DNA of 64,000 bases from Ignavibacteriota bacterium (GTDB taxonomy: Bacteria; Bacteroidota; Ignavibacteria; UBA10030; UBA6906), in assembly GCA_016707525.1 (NCBI GenBank), contig JADJHP010000004.1, positions 62,001 through 126,000 of the forward strand, written 5' to 3'. A program made the position numbers and the translations under genes. Below are positions 8,831 to 17,062 of the stretch, one piece after another. The notes beneath the pieces were generated by a model. It made no database searches. It was not told the origin of the DNA and saw only the letters and a list, made by a program, of their open reading frames with translations. Every line of letters starts with the position of its first letter. The stretch's first letter is position 1.

Positions 8831-9964
8831 ATGATCCTGTTGATGCTGCTTCAGCTGTTGAGCGCCGAGATCCTCTCCCCCGCGGAACGGAAGCGCATCA
8901 GCACTGCCGCGGAGGAAGCACTCCGGGCAGAACCGAAGACCATCGTCGCCTATCATGCGCCACGGAGTGCCGGAGGATCGCACGACTATTTCTCCGAAGG
9001 TGACTACTGGTGGCCGGACCCCGATCAGCCCGACGGGCCTTTTATAAAGAAGGATGGGTTGACGAATCCCGGCAATTTCAACGATCACCGCATCGCCCTG
9101 ATCCGATTCAGTCAGCAGGCCTCAACGCTCACGGCCGCGTTCCGGATGACCGGGGACCACCGCTTTGCGCGACACGCACTGCGTCATCTCCGGGCGTGGT
9201 TCGCCGATACATCGACCGCAATGTCCCCGCACCTGCTCTATGCACAGGCCATCAAGGGTCGGGTCACGGGCCGGGGGATCGGGATCATCGGCACGATCCA
9301 TCTCATCGAGGTTGCCCGCGCGGTGTACGTCCTGGAACGCGACGGCGGGATCACCCACGAAGAAGCGGTCCCTCTGATCTCGTGGTTCTCCCGCTACCTC
9401 CGATGGCTCACGACACATCCGTACGGACTGCAGGAGCGGGACGAGAAGAACAACCACGGAACATGGTGGGTGGCACAGATTGCGGCATTCGCATCGCTGA
9501 CGGGCGATGCTGCAGTACTCGACTCCTGCCGTTGGCGTTTCCGCACCATCCTGCTCCCGGGTCAACTCTCTTCCGATGGCAGGTTCCCGCTCGAACTCGC
9601 CCGCACCAAACCGTACAATTATGCACTGTTCAACCTCGAAGGGATGGCGGTCATTTGCCGCATCCTTTCCACGCCGCACGACGATCTCTGGACGTTCACG
9701 TTGCCGGACGGCCGCACCATCCGCCGGGCCTTCCAGTACATGGCCCCGTTCGTCATCGACAAATCACGCTGGCCGTTCCCACCGGATGTGATGAATTTTG
9801 AAATGTTCCCTGCCCGTCAGATGGCGTGGCTCTTTGCTTTTGACGCGTACGATGACGATCATTATATCGACGTTTGGCACACCCTTGTTCCGAACCAGAT
9901 ACGGGCAGAGATCGCACGCACATTCCCTATCCGTGAACCTCTCCTATGGACCACACTCCCATGA
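8831..9964 (+). CDS. Alginate-lyase-family polysaccharide lyase (PF05426-type)
   Basis: 377 aa starting 9 nt after the GH31 stop. A short hydrophobic N-terminus (MILLMLLQLLSA) may be a signal peptide. The fold is the (alpha/alpha) barrel of the alginate_lyase family: GDYWWPDPDQPDGPF near residue 60 and NPGNFNDHRIAL near 80. The motif KNNHGTWWVAQ near residue 205 holds the Asn-His pair expected to act in catalysis in PL5/PL17/PL38-type enzymes. Such enzymes cleave uronic-acid-containing glycans by beta-elimination, but members also act on other substrates, so alginate itself is not implied. Its stop overlaps the next start by ATGA, showing translational coupling. Confidence 0.85.
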   Translation: MILLMLLQLLSAEILSPAERKRISTAAEEALRAEPKTIVAYHAPRSAGGSHDYFSEGDYWWPDPDQPDGPFIKKDGLTNPGNFNDHRIALIRFSQQASTLTAAFRMTGDHRFARHALRHLRAWFADTSTAMSPHLLYAQAIKGRVTGRGIGIIGTIHLIEVARAVYVLERDGGITHEEAVPLISWFSRYLRWLTTHPYGLQERDEKNNHGTWWVAQIAAFASLTGDAAVLDSCRWRFRTILLPGQLSSDGRFPLELARTKPYNYALFNLEGMAVICRILSTPHDDLWTFTLPDGRTIRRAFQYMAPFVIDKSRWPFPPDVMNFEMFPARQMAWLFAFDAYDDDHYIDVWHTLVPNQIRAEIARTFPIREPLLWTTLP

Positions 9965-11097
9965 ATCGCTCTACGATCGGCCTCCATCATCAAAGCAGCG
10001 CCAGCAGCGGAGCTCCCCCGCCATCACCACGCGTGCTCGCCATTGACGCCTTGCGCGGGTTCGACATGTTCTGGATCATCGGAGGCGAGAATATTTTCAA
10101 GGCGTTCGATCGCGGTGTGGGCTCCCCGGCGACGCAATGGATCTCGTCCCAACTCGACCACTCGCCATGGTACGGGTTCACGTTCTATGACATCATCATG
10201 CCGCTGTTCATGTTCCTCGTGGGGGTGTCCATGGTGTACTCCACATCGAAGCGGCTCGCGGCCGACCCCTCCCATCGTCGGCTCTGGCAACATATCGTGA
10301 TCCGGATCGCGCTCCTCTGGCTCTTCGGGATGATGGTGCAAGGTCACCTCCTCTCCTACGACATCGAGAAGATCGCGCTCTACAGCAATACACTCCAGGC
10401 CATTGCCGCAGGATATCTCATCGCCTCGCTGATCACCCTGTACCTCCCGCGTCTGTGGCAGGCCGCGGCAACAGCCGGTCTGATGCTGGCCTATTGGGCC
10501 GTGTTCGCCTTCGTTCCCGGACCGGGAGCACCGTATGACCCGGAAGGGAACATCGCCCTTCATATAGACAAGTTGATCCTGGGCAACTTCCAGGACGGTA
10601 CGACCTACACCTGGATACTCTCGAGCCTGAACTTCGGCGCCACAACGATGCTCGGAGCATTCACGGCGTATATCCTCCGTGCAGGATGGCGCCCAACGCG
10701 TACGCTCATGATACTCGCATCGGGTGGCGTGGGGCTGCTCCTGCTGTCCTTCGCATGGATGCCGCTGCATCCAATGGTGAAGCACCTCTGGACCGGCTCA
10801 TTCGTTCTTTTCTCCGGCGGCGTATGCTTACTGATGCTTTCCGTGTTCTATGTCCTGACCGATATCCTCGGCTACAAGTCATGGACAGCCGGACTTGTGG
10901 TGATCGGATCGAATGCAATATTCGCATACGTGACGTCCCACCTCTTCGACTACACCAGCGTCGCACGCGTGTTCCTCGACGGATTGGAGCAGTACTCCGG
11001 TCCATGGCAGTGGTTCATACTCTCGCTCGGCGGATTTGCAGTCCTGTACGGCGTGTTGTACACTATGCACAGGAAGAAGATCTTCATCAAGATCTGA
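9961..11097 (+). CDS. NagX-like DUF5009 / HGSNAT-family membrane acyltransferase
   Basis: 378 aa from ATG at 9961, preferred over the in-frame ATG at 9946 because it gives a 4-nt ATGA overlap with the lyase stop. The N-terminal signature RVLAIDALRGFDMFWIIGGENIF is that of DUF5009/heparan-alpha-glucosaminide N-acetyltransferase-like proteins. It is followed by about ten membrane segments with FMFLVGVSMVYS and WILSSLNFGATTMLGAFTAYIL. In Xanthomonas, NagX-type proteins belong to N-acetylglucosamine-utilisation loci. Here it may acetylate or move an amino sugar released by the GH31 and lyase enzymes (inference). The C-terminus is basic (HRKKIFIKI). Confidence 0.85.
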   Translation: MNRSTIGLHHQSSASSGAPPPSPRVLAIDALRGFDMFWIIGGENIFKAFDRGVGSPATQWISSQLDHSPWYGFTFYDIIMPLFMFLVGVSMVYSTSKRLAADPSHRRLWQHIVIRIALLWLFGMMVQGHLLSYDIEKIALYSNTLQAIAAGYLIASLITLYLPRLWQAAATAGLMLAYWAVFAFVPGPGAPYDPEGNIALHIDKLILGNFQDGTTYTWILSSLNFGATTMLGAFTAYILRAGWRPTRTLMILASGGVGLLLLSFAWMPLHPMVKHLWTGSFVLFSGGVCLLMLSVFYVLTDILGYKSWTAGLVVIGSNAIFAYVTSHLFDYTSVARVFLDGLEQYSGPWQWFILSLGGFAVLYGVLYTMHRKKIFIKI

Positions 11098-11126
11098 TCC
11101 CCCACAACTTCAGATCGAGGCATGCT

Positions 11127-12938
11127 ATGAAGCTCCCATCGATGCGCATGGCGATCCAGGACGCGCGCGATACCTTCGTCCGCTTTCCGGCGATCATCTG
11201 CAACGCGATCCTCGGCACGGCAGTGGCACTGATCCTCGTGGACCATGAAGGAAGCGGCGAGCCATCGATACTCTTCAGTATCCTGTTCGCAACGATCCTC
11301 GGGATCCCGCTCCTCTTCTCGTTGGCCGTGTATGCGGAACGGAAGAACTTCAGGTGGCCACAGGCACTGGGCTTCCAGGCGATCGGCATCCTCCTCCTTG
11401 TTGTCTACGCCTCCACCGTACCACAGGACCTCACTTTTGCTCCCACGGCCGTGCCCGGGAGGTTCTTCCTGTTCGGGGCGGCACTGTCATTCCTGATGAT
11501 GTTCATCCCGTCGGGTAACGATACACCGGAGCAGACGTTCTGGCATTTCAATTGGCAGTTCTTCCTCCGCGTGGTCATCGCCGGAGTGTACGCCGGGGTC
11601 CTCTTCACAGGATTCGCCCTGGCGCTCGCGGCTCTCGATAACCTCTTCGGGGTCACCATCCCCGGCAAGCGGTATCCGGAACTCTGGGTGGCGATCGTCG
11701 GACTGTTTGCACCCTGGTTCACGCTTGCGGGAACCCCGGATGCAAGGCCCGGTGTCGCCCGCGATCATCCCTACCCCCGCGGCATGAAGGTCTTCGCGCT
11801 GTACATCCTCGGCCCGATCGTCCTCGTGTACCTGGTGATCCTGTACGCGTACCTGATCAAGGTCCTGGTCGCATGGGATTGGCCCAAAGGGTGGGTCAGC
11901 GGACTCATCTTCGGCTTCGCCGGCTGCGGGGTGCTGCTCGTCGTCCTTCTGAAACCCCTGATCGAGAAAGAAGGGATGGTATGGATCCGCCGGGCGATCC
12001 TCTGGTTCCATATCGTCCTCGTTCCACTTCTCGTGATGCTCTTCCTTGCCATAGGGCGGCGGGTCTCGGAATACGGCATCACGGAACCGCGCTATATCGC
12101 GCTCACCGTGGCAGCATGGCTGGGGATCATCGTCCTCTATTTCCTCCTGAGCAGGAAGAAAGCATTGCGGTTCATCCCGCTCTCCCTCTGCCTCATGGCA
12201 TTCGGCATAAGCTTCGGCCCGTGGGGTGTGTTCGCGGTGTCGGAATCCAGTCAGCATGCCCGGCTTGAGGCCCTCCTCACGTCCGCCGGCGTACTGAACA
12301 ATGGACGCGTCACGGCGACACACCCGCCGGTCCCCTTCGAAGATGTACAGGAGATCAGCGGGATACTGACGTACCTGCGCGACGCCCATGGGTTCGAGAG
12401 CATCCAGCCATGGTTCGAGACGAACCTCCGCATCGACACGGCCGTGTCACGCCTGCGGTACAAGCCAGCCTCGGACATTGCAGAGATGATGGGCATCACG
12501 TTCGTTCAGCCATGGGAAGGAACGCGTGGAGGAAGCGTGACACTCCGGGCCAGCGGCGGCTTCCCGGTGACCGGCTATGACCGGTTGGCGCGGTTTTCGC
12601 CGTACGCGGGATTCAACGATCGCGTGGACACGCTCGGAGGAGGGATCTGCATCCGATCGCGCGACGGCATCAACACGCTCACCTTCACGGGGCCGGACAC
12701 GAGTGTGCAGTACCTCACTGTCGATCTGAGGGCGCATGCCGCCGCGATCCTGCAGAGATACGACCGGAACGTCATCAAGGCCGTTCCGGACACCATCATG
12801 ATGCTCCGGGCGTCCGGCAACGGACTCGATGTCTGCATCTGCCAGTGGTCCATTGACGTATGGACGAAAGACGACAGCACGCGGATCACCTACATGGAGG
12901 CCATCGTCCTCTTCACCACGCCGGAACGGACGCCGTGA
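11127..12938 (+). CDS. DUF4153 polytopic membrane protein
   Basis: 603 aa from ATG at 11127 (GAGG 7 nt upstream). Residues about 15-385 hold roughly ten membrane helices with the DUF4153 hallmarks FGAALSFLMMFIPSGND and FALALAALDNLFGVTIPGK. The last ~200 residues are soluble (SILTYLRDAHGFESIQPW region). The family has no established function; members are often near envelope genes. It begins 29 nt after the DUF5009 gene on the same strand and may be the last gene of that operon, though it need not share its role. Confidence 0.85.
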   Translation: MKLPSMRMAIQDARDTFVRFPAIICNAILGTAVALILVDHEGSGEPSILFSILFATILGIPLLFSLAVYAERKNFRWPQALGFQAIGILLLVVYASTVPQDLTFAPTAVPGRFFLFGAALSFLMMFIPSGNDTPEQTFWHFNWQFFLRVVIAGVYAGVLFTGFALALAALDNLFGVTIPGKRYPELWVAIVGLFAPWFTLAGTPDARPGVARDHPYPRGMKVFALYILGPIVLVYLVILYAYLIKVLVAWDWPKGWVSGLIFGFAGCGVLLVVLLKPLIEKEGMVWIRRAILWFHIVLVPLLVMLFLAIGRRVSEYGITEPRYIALTVAAWLGIIVLYFLLSRKKALRFIPLSLCLMAFGISFGPWGVFAVSESSQHARLEALLTSAGVLNNGRVTATHPPVPFEDVQEISGILTYLRDAHGFESIQPWFETNLRIDTAVSRLRYKPASDIAEMMGITFVQPWEGTRGGSVTLRASGGFPVTGYDRLARFSPYAGFNDRVDTLGGGICIRSRDGINTLTFTGPDTSVQYLTVDLRAHAAAILQRYDRNVIKAVPDTIMMLRASGNGLDVCICQWSIDVWTKDDSTRITYMEAIVLFTTPERTP

Positions 12939-13088
12939 TCAACCGCCGGCACGCGGACCAGAAGGAAGCTCCTGGTCAGGAAGGTACCAGCCGAATGCAA
13001 CACGAACACCGCCGCTGCATATTGACACGGGGGTAACAATCCGCGATATTGGATGAGGTTCATCATTCATCCCACTCATGGAGTTGCG

Positions 13089-13421
13089 ATGCAGATCATC
13101 GATATGCGGCGATCCGACCGAGAAGGCAATATCAAGGCATTCTTCAAACTGCAGACAGAGGAAGGGCTCGTGATCGAGGGGTTCAAGATCATGAACGGCA
13201 AGAACGGGCTCTTCGCGAGCATGCCCAGCAAGAAGGTGGGCGAGAAGTTCATCGAGACCGTGACCGCGTCGCGCGAAGTGAAAGCGGAACTCGGACGACT
13301 GGCACTTGCCGCATACGAAACGCTTCCCGCAGGCGGTGACGCGCCGCCCCGTTCCGGTTCCGGTTCTGGTTTCGATCCCGGCCCGGATCAACCGAATTAC
13401 GCTACCGATCTCCCCTTCTGA
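13089..13421 (+). CDS. spoVG: SpoVG-family nucleic-acid-binding protein with SSB-like C-terminal tip
   Basis: 110 aa from ATG at 13089 (GGAG 6 nt upstream), preferred to the ATG at 13053, which lacks a good site. Residues 1-75 match the SpoVG fold: MQIIDMRRSDREGNIKAFFK, IEGFKIMNGKNGLFASMPS and EKFIETVTASREVKAELG. SpoVG proteins bind DNA and RNA and act as pleiotropic regulators outside spore formers. After residue 85 comes a low-complexity Gly/Pro/Ser linker (GSGSGFDPGPDQPN) ending in DLPF, like the partner-binding tip of single-stranded DNA-binding proteins. Monocistronic in appearance. Confidence 0.85.
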   Translation: MQIIDMRRSDREGNIKAFFKLQTEEGLVIEGFKIMNGKNGLFASMPSKKVGEKFIETVTASREVKAELGRLALAAYETLPAGGDAPPRSGSGSGFDPGPDQPNYATDLPF

Positions 13422-13582
13422 GTGTGTCCCCGGTGTGCCGCACCCGCCTCATGTGACATGGGTGCCACACTTCGGGGCACAATCGCACATTTCTCCTGTG
13501 GCCCGGGAACACGTGTTGTATGGTCCCTGTTAAAGTGAGCATCAGGACCAACCAGCCACGTCAACTGACCACAGGAGGCACT

Positions 13583-14230
13583 ATGAAGGGAAGCGTAATA
13601 CTTGCATTGCTGGCGCTCGTACTTGCGGGGACAGCCACCGCACCGGCCCAGAAATTCTACACACCGGATGTTACGGGCATCATTGAAAAGTATCAGTGCG
13701 CGGGATGCCACGGTGGATCGGGAGGGATGGATATCACGCCCTACGCGAGCATCATGTCCACCGGTCTCCACGCACCGGTCGTGGTGGCGAACGATTCGAA
13801 CAGCGTGATCGTCCGGAAGCTGAAGGGAACACAGACCTTCGGCGCGCAGATGCCTTTCGGCGGACCGTACCTATCGGAAGCTGAGATCGCAGTGATCGTG
13901 CAGTGGATCATGGGCGGGGCGAAGGAAACGGCGACCACCGCTTCCGTGGGGGAGAACGGGGTCCCCTTGCGGCTCGACCTGATGCAGAACTACCCCAACC
14001 CGTTCAATCCGACGACCATGGTGGAATTCCAGCTTCCGGCGGCAAGCACCGTGCGCCTGGCCGTGTATGACATGCTCGGCCGGCAGGTCGCGGAGCTCCT
14101 CAATGAAGTACGTGCCGCAGGCCAGCATGCCGTTCCGTTCAATGCGGCGGGACTCGCGAGCGGCACATACACCTACCGATTGACGGCAGGCGAACGGGTT
14201 CTGACCAAGCGTATGCTGCTGGTGCGCTGA
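13583..14230 (+). CDS. Secreted cytochrome-c-like protein with C-terminal sorting domain
   Basis: 215 aa; ATG at 13583 has AGGAGG 5 nt upstream. Signal peptide (MKGSVILALLALVLAGTA), then a small c-type haem domain with CAGCH near residue 42 and a likely distal Met in GAQMPFGGPYLSEAE, ending IVQWIMGGA. This is followed by a linker and LMQNYPNPFNPTTMVEFQL, a FlgD-like/T9SS type A domain ending KRMLLVR. The haem domain is short and resembles planctomycete-type cytochrome C modules. A surface-anchored or secreted electron carrier is inferred. A similar haem domain occurs as a lipoprotein at 43322. Confidence 0.88.
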   Translation: MKGSVILALLALVLAGTATAPAQKFYTPDVTGIIEKYQCAGCHGGSGGMDITPYASIMSTGLHAPVVVANDSNSVIVRKLKGTQTFGAQMPFGGPYLSEAEIAVIVQWIMGGAKETATTASVGENGVPLRLDLMQNYPNPFNPTTMVEFQLPAASTVRLAVYDMLGRQVAELLNEVRAAGQHAVPFNAAGLASGTYTYRLTAGERVLTKRMLLVR

Positions 14231-14253
14231 TCGCTCTTCATAGCACTCTCTTC

Positions 14254-14288
14254 AGAAGCCCCGCCTTGCCTCGCAGGACGGGGCTTCT
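14254..14288 (+). terminator. Terminator hairpin after the cytochrome-like gene
   Basis: Perfect 10-bp stem AGAAGCCCCG (14254-14263) and CGGGGCTTCT (14279-14288), 15-nt loop, 24 nt after the stop. The T-run is weak. Confidence 0.6.
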
Positions 14289-14316
14289 GCATTGTATCCC
14301 CGGCCTCCCCTGGGCA

Positions 14317-14330
14317 TTGATCTGGATCAA
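14317..14330. promoter_or_regulatory. Perfect FNR-type box upstream of the YceI gene
   Basis: TTGATCTGGATCAA matches the FNR consensus TTGAT-N4-ATCAA exactly. A TATATT -10 box lies at 14376-14381 with no good -35, which puts the dyad centre near -64, a usual activator position. A Crp/Fnr regulator lies downstream at 15096. Confidence 0.6.
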
Positions 14331-14428
14331 CTGCACTTCCTATCCTGGATCAATGTGTTCCCGACCCCCGCGTGGTATATTGGAACCACACGTTCAAGGC
14401 ATTCCAACATACAACAGCGAGGTCAGTC

Positions 14429-14974
14429 ATGGCACAGTGGATCATCGATCCGGTTCATTCCGAAGTCACCTTCAAAGTGAAGCATCTGGTCGTCTCGACC
14501 GTCACGGGCCGCTTCACGTCCGTCCGTGGCACAGTGGAAGCGACGAAGAACGATTTCAGCGACGCGCGCGTGTCGTTCCAGGCCGACGTCAACAGCATCA
14601 GCACCAATAACGAGCAGCGTGACGGGCACCTGAAGTCGGCCGATTTCTTCGACGCAGCGAACTTCCCCGAGCTTTCCTTCACCTCCACCGCCATCGAACC
14701 GAAGAGCGACGGCGCCTTGGTGATGAAGGGCGACATGACCATCCGCGGCACGAAGAGGTCCATTGCGCTGCATGTGGCGTACAATGGCACGGTGAAGGGT
14801 TTCGACGGCGATGTTGCCGGCTTCGAGATCAGCGGCGTGCTCAACCGTCAGGATTTCGGGCTCCGGTGGAATGCATTGACCGAGACCGGCGGTGTGGTGG
14901 TGAGCGATGAGGTGAAGCTCGTGATCGCGGTGGAACTCAAGCGTGCCCAGGCAGCGGCATCCGCAGCCGCCTGA
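14429..14974 (+). CDS. YceI-family lipocalin-like protein
   Basis: 181 aa from ATG at 14429 (GAGG 7 nt upstream). The sequence follows the YceI pattern throughout: WIIDPVHSEVTFKVKHLVVSTVTGRF at the start, ADVNSISTNNEQRDGHLKSADFFD near residue 60 and LNRQDFGLRWN near 145. The fold is an extended lipocalin barrel that binds isoprenoid or amphiphilic ligands in characterised members. There is no clear signal peptide, unlike E. coli YceI, so it may be cytoplasmic. The promoter region carries a perfect FNR box, suggesting oxygen-dependent expression. The C-terminus is Ala-rich. Confidence 0.92.
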   Translation: MAQWIIDPVHSEVTFKVKHLVVSTVTGRFTSVRGTVEATKNDFSDARVSFQADVNSISTNNEQRDGHLKSADFFDAANFPELSFTSTAIEPKSDGALVMKGDMTIRGTKRSIALHVAYNGTVKGFDGDVAGFEISGVLNRQDFGLRWNALTETGGVVVSDEVKLVIAVELKRAQAAASAAA

Positions 14975-15095
14975 CCTCCGCAGGAAGTCGTCGCTCCGGA
15001 GCGGGACGTACCGGGTGGCAGGAGTCGATCCATTTTCCGATATTACAGTCGGATGATGGATCGCTCCTGCCACTCACATTTTGGGAGGTACCGCC

Positions 15096-15704
15096 GTGCA
15101 TGATGTGCGGGTGATGTTCGATGCGCTCAAGGCACACGTGGCCGCCCGCACCGAGCTCGTGGATGAAGAATTCCCGCGGTGCACCTCGCTCATGGCCCCC
15201 CGCCGGTTGCGGAAGGGACATACGCTCTCGCAGGCCGGGGAACCGTGCCGCTACCTGGCGTTCGTGACCTCCGGCTGCCTTCGTGCATATTCGATCGATG
15301 AGAAAGGTGAGGAGCACGTGGTCCAGTTCGCGCTCGAGCAGTGGTGGATCACCGACATGTACAGCTTCCTCACCGGCAAACCCGGAGAGTACATCATCGA
15401 GGCCCTCGAGGAATCAGACGTCCTCCTCATCGACGCCGCGGCATACGAACAGGTGTGCACCACCGTCCCCGCGTTCGAGCGGTATTTCCGGATCCTCCTG
15501 CAGAACAATTACGTTGCGACCCACCGCCGTCTGCTCGCCACCATCAGCCTGAGCGCCGAAGATCGGTACCTGCAACTCATCGCGGAGTATCCCTCCATCG
15601 TGCAGAGGGTAGCCCAGCGCCACATCGCCTCGTACCTCGGGATCACGCCTGAGGCATTGAGCAGGATCCGCGGCAGGATCGCCAAGAACTCTGGAGACCA
15701 GTAA
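15096..15704 (+). CDS. Crp/Fnr-family transcriptional regulator
   Basis: 202 aa from GTG at 15096, chosen because GGGAGG sits 7 nt upstream. Residues about 30-120 are a cyclic-nucleotide-binding-type beta roll (LRKGHTLSQAGEPCRYLAFVTSGCLRAY). Residues about 170-197 are the HTH (VAQRHIASYLGITPEALSRIRGRI). The recognition helix has E186 and SR189-190, the ExxSR pattern that in FNR contacts TTGAT. Cysteines (C29, C51, C61, C121) are not spaced as in the E. coli FNR cluster site, so oxygen sensing by a [4Fe-4S] cluster is not supported. The stop overlaps the CotH start by one base. A plausible ligand of the FNR box at 14317, but this is inference. Confidence 0.88.
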   Translation: MHDVRVMFDALKAHVAARTELVDEEFPRCTSLMAPRRLRKGHTLSQAGEPCRYLAFVTSGCLRAYSIDEKGEEHVVQFALEQWWITDMYSFLTGKPGEYIIEALEESDVLLIDAAAYEQVCTTVPAFERYFRILLQNNYVATHRRLLATISLSAEDRYLQLIAEYPSIVQRVAQRHIASYLGITPEALSRIRGRIAKNSGDQ

Positions 15705-17062
15705 TGCTTCCCCCACGCTCTCCGTGGTTTGCCTCCCTCGTGGCCATACTCCTGATGTCCGCCGCTTCCTCTCTGGCTCTCGCCCAGCCGGTCTCCGAGG
15801 GGCTGGTGTACAGGGATTCCTCTGTGGCAACGATCAGAGTGTTGATCCACCCTGATTCGCTGGCGCTCATGTACAGATCGGACTCCCTCGAGAGCGACCA
15901 TGAGTATCCGGCCGATCTGTTCTTCGACAATGGTCTCATCCAGGATTCGATCCCCCGCATCGGATTCCGCCTCCGGGGGAACACCTCGCGCCATGCGAAG
16001 AAGAAATCCTTCAAGGTGTCGTTCAACACGTTCGTCCCCGGCCGCTCCTTCCACGGTGTGGAAAAGCTGAACCTGAACGGCGAACACAACGATCCTACGC
16101 TCTCCCGGGCAAAGATATGCTGGGAGCTCTTCAACGCGTTCGGTGTCCCGTCTTCACGCGCAAGCCATGCACGGGTGTACATCAACGGGGCCTACTATGG
16201 CCTGTACCTGAGCGTCGAGCACATCGATGAGAACTTCGTCCGCACCAGGTTCGGCAATAACACGGGGAATCTCTACAAGTGCACGTGGCCGGCCGACCTG
16301 ACCTGGCGCGGGACGGCCCCCTCGGCGTACCAATCGTTCACCTCCGGCGGCACGCAGGTGTACGAGATGCATATTAATGAGGAGATACAGGACTATGCGG
16401 ACCTCGCCACGTTCATCACCTTTCTGAACTGGTCATCCCCCGTGGAGCTCGAGGAGCAGATCGGGAACTACATCAACGTTCCCGGGGCATTGAAGGTGCT
16501 CGCCATGGATGCAGCACTGGGATCGTGGGACGACTACTGGTTCAACTCGAACAATTACTATCTGTACCACAACACGGCCACCGACCGCTTTGAGTTCATC
16601 CCGTACGACTATGACAACACGCTGGGGATCTGGTGGTCGGGCAAATTGGCGGGGGTGGACATCGGGACACGCGACCTCTACGCCTGGGGGCACCCCACGC
16701 AGCCCAGGCCGCTGGCAGCCCGTCTCCTGTCCGTCCCCAAATTCTCCGCATGGTACCGATACTATCTGCACCGCTTCTTCCAGGAGCAGTTCGTTCGGGA
16801 GCGGCTCTACCCCCGCGTCGATGCCATCCACACGATGATCACGCCCGCTGCAGAGGCCGATCCCTACCGGCCACTGGATTACAAATTTACCGTCGCGCAG
16901 TTTCATGCGTCCTTCACGCAACCGCTCGGAGGGCACGTCCCGTACGGATTGAAGCACTACATAGACAACCGGGCCTTTGCTGCATCGAACCAGCTCGGGC
17001 CGGTGGAGATCTTCCCCATCATCGAGCATCAGGGGTTCTCGCTCTCCGGCCCGACTCGGTGA
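15704..17062 (+). CDS. CotH-kinase-domain secreted protein, N-terminal part (frameshifted near 17055)
   Basis: 452 codons before a premature stop. A signal peptide (ASLVAILLMSAASSLALAQ) precedes a CotH domain from about residue 40 to 400: IGFRLRGNTSRHAKKKSFKVSF, RVYINGAYYGLYLSVEHID, and FIPYDYDNTLGIWW with the Asp residues expected to bind metal. CotH proteins are protein kinases first known from spore coats, but secreted versions with lamin-tail and sorting domains are common in FCB bacteria. Translation then continues in other frames (entries at 17063 and 17830). Adding one base to CCC and one to the next single G gives GPDSVTVTAVVEDDG, a typical continuation. Confidence 0.85.
   Translation: MLPPRSPWFASLVAILLMSAASSLALAQPVSEGLVYRDSSVATIRVLIHPDSLALMYRSDSLESDHEYPADLFFDNGLIQDSIPRIGFRLRGNTSRHAKKKSFKVSFNTFVPGRSFHGVEKLNLNGEHNDPTLSRAKICWELFNAFGVPSSRASHARVYINGAYYGLYLSVEHIDENFVRTRFGNNTGNLYKCTWPADLTWRGTAPSAYQSFTSGGTQVYEMHINEEIQDYADLATFITFLNWSSPVELEEQIGNYINVPGALKVLAMDAALGSWDDYWFNSNNYYLYHNTATDRFEFIPYDYDNTLGIWWSGKLAGVDIGTRDLYAWGHPTQPRPLAARLLSVPKFSAWYRYYLHRFFQEQFVRERLYPRVDAIHTMITPAAEADPYRPLDYKFTVAQFHASFTQPLGGHVPYGLKHYIDNRAFAASNQLGPVEIFPIIEHQGFSLSGPTR

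Noticed and set aside
10686..11126. N-terminal extension of the DUF4153 gene into the DUF5009 gene
   Set aside because: It overlaps the DUF5009 gene by about 400 nt in another frame, while ATG 11127 has a good ribosome-binding site and starts the conserved domain.
13422..13582. Terminator between spoVG and the cytochrome gene
   Set aside because: Complementary stretches (GTCCCCGG and TTCGGGGC) pair only with mismatches and a long loop; not convincing.
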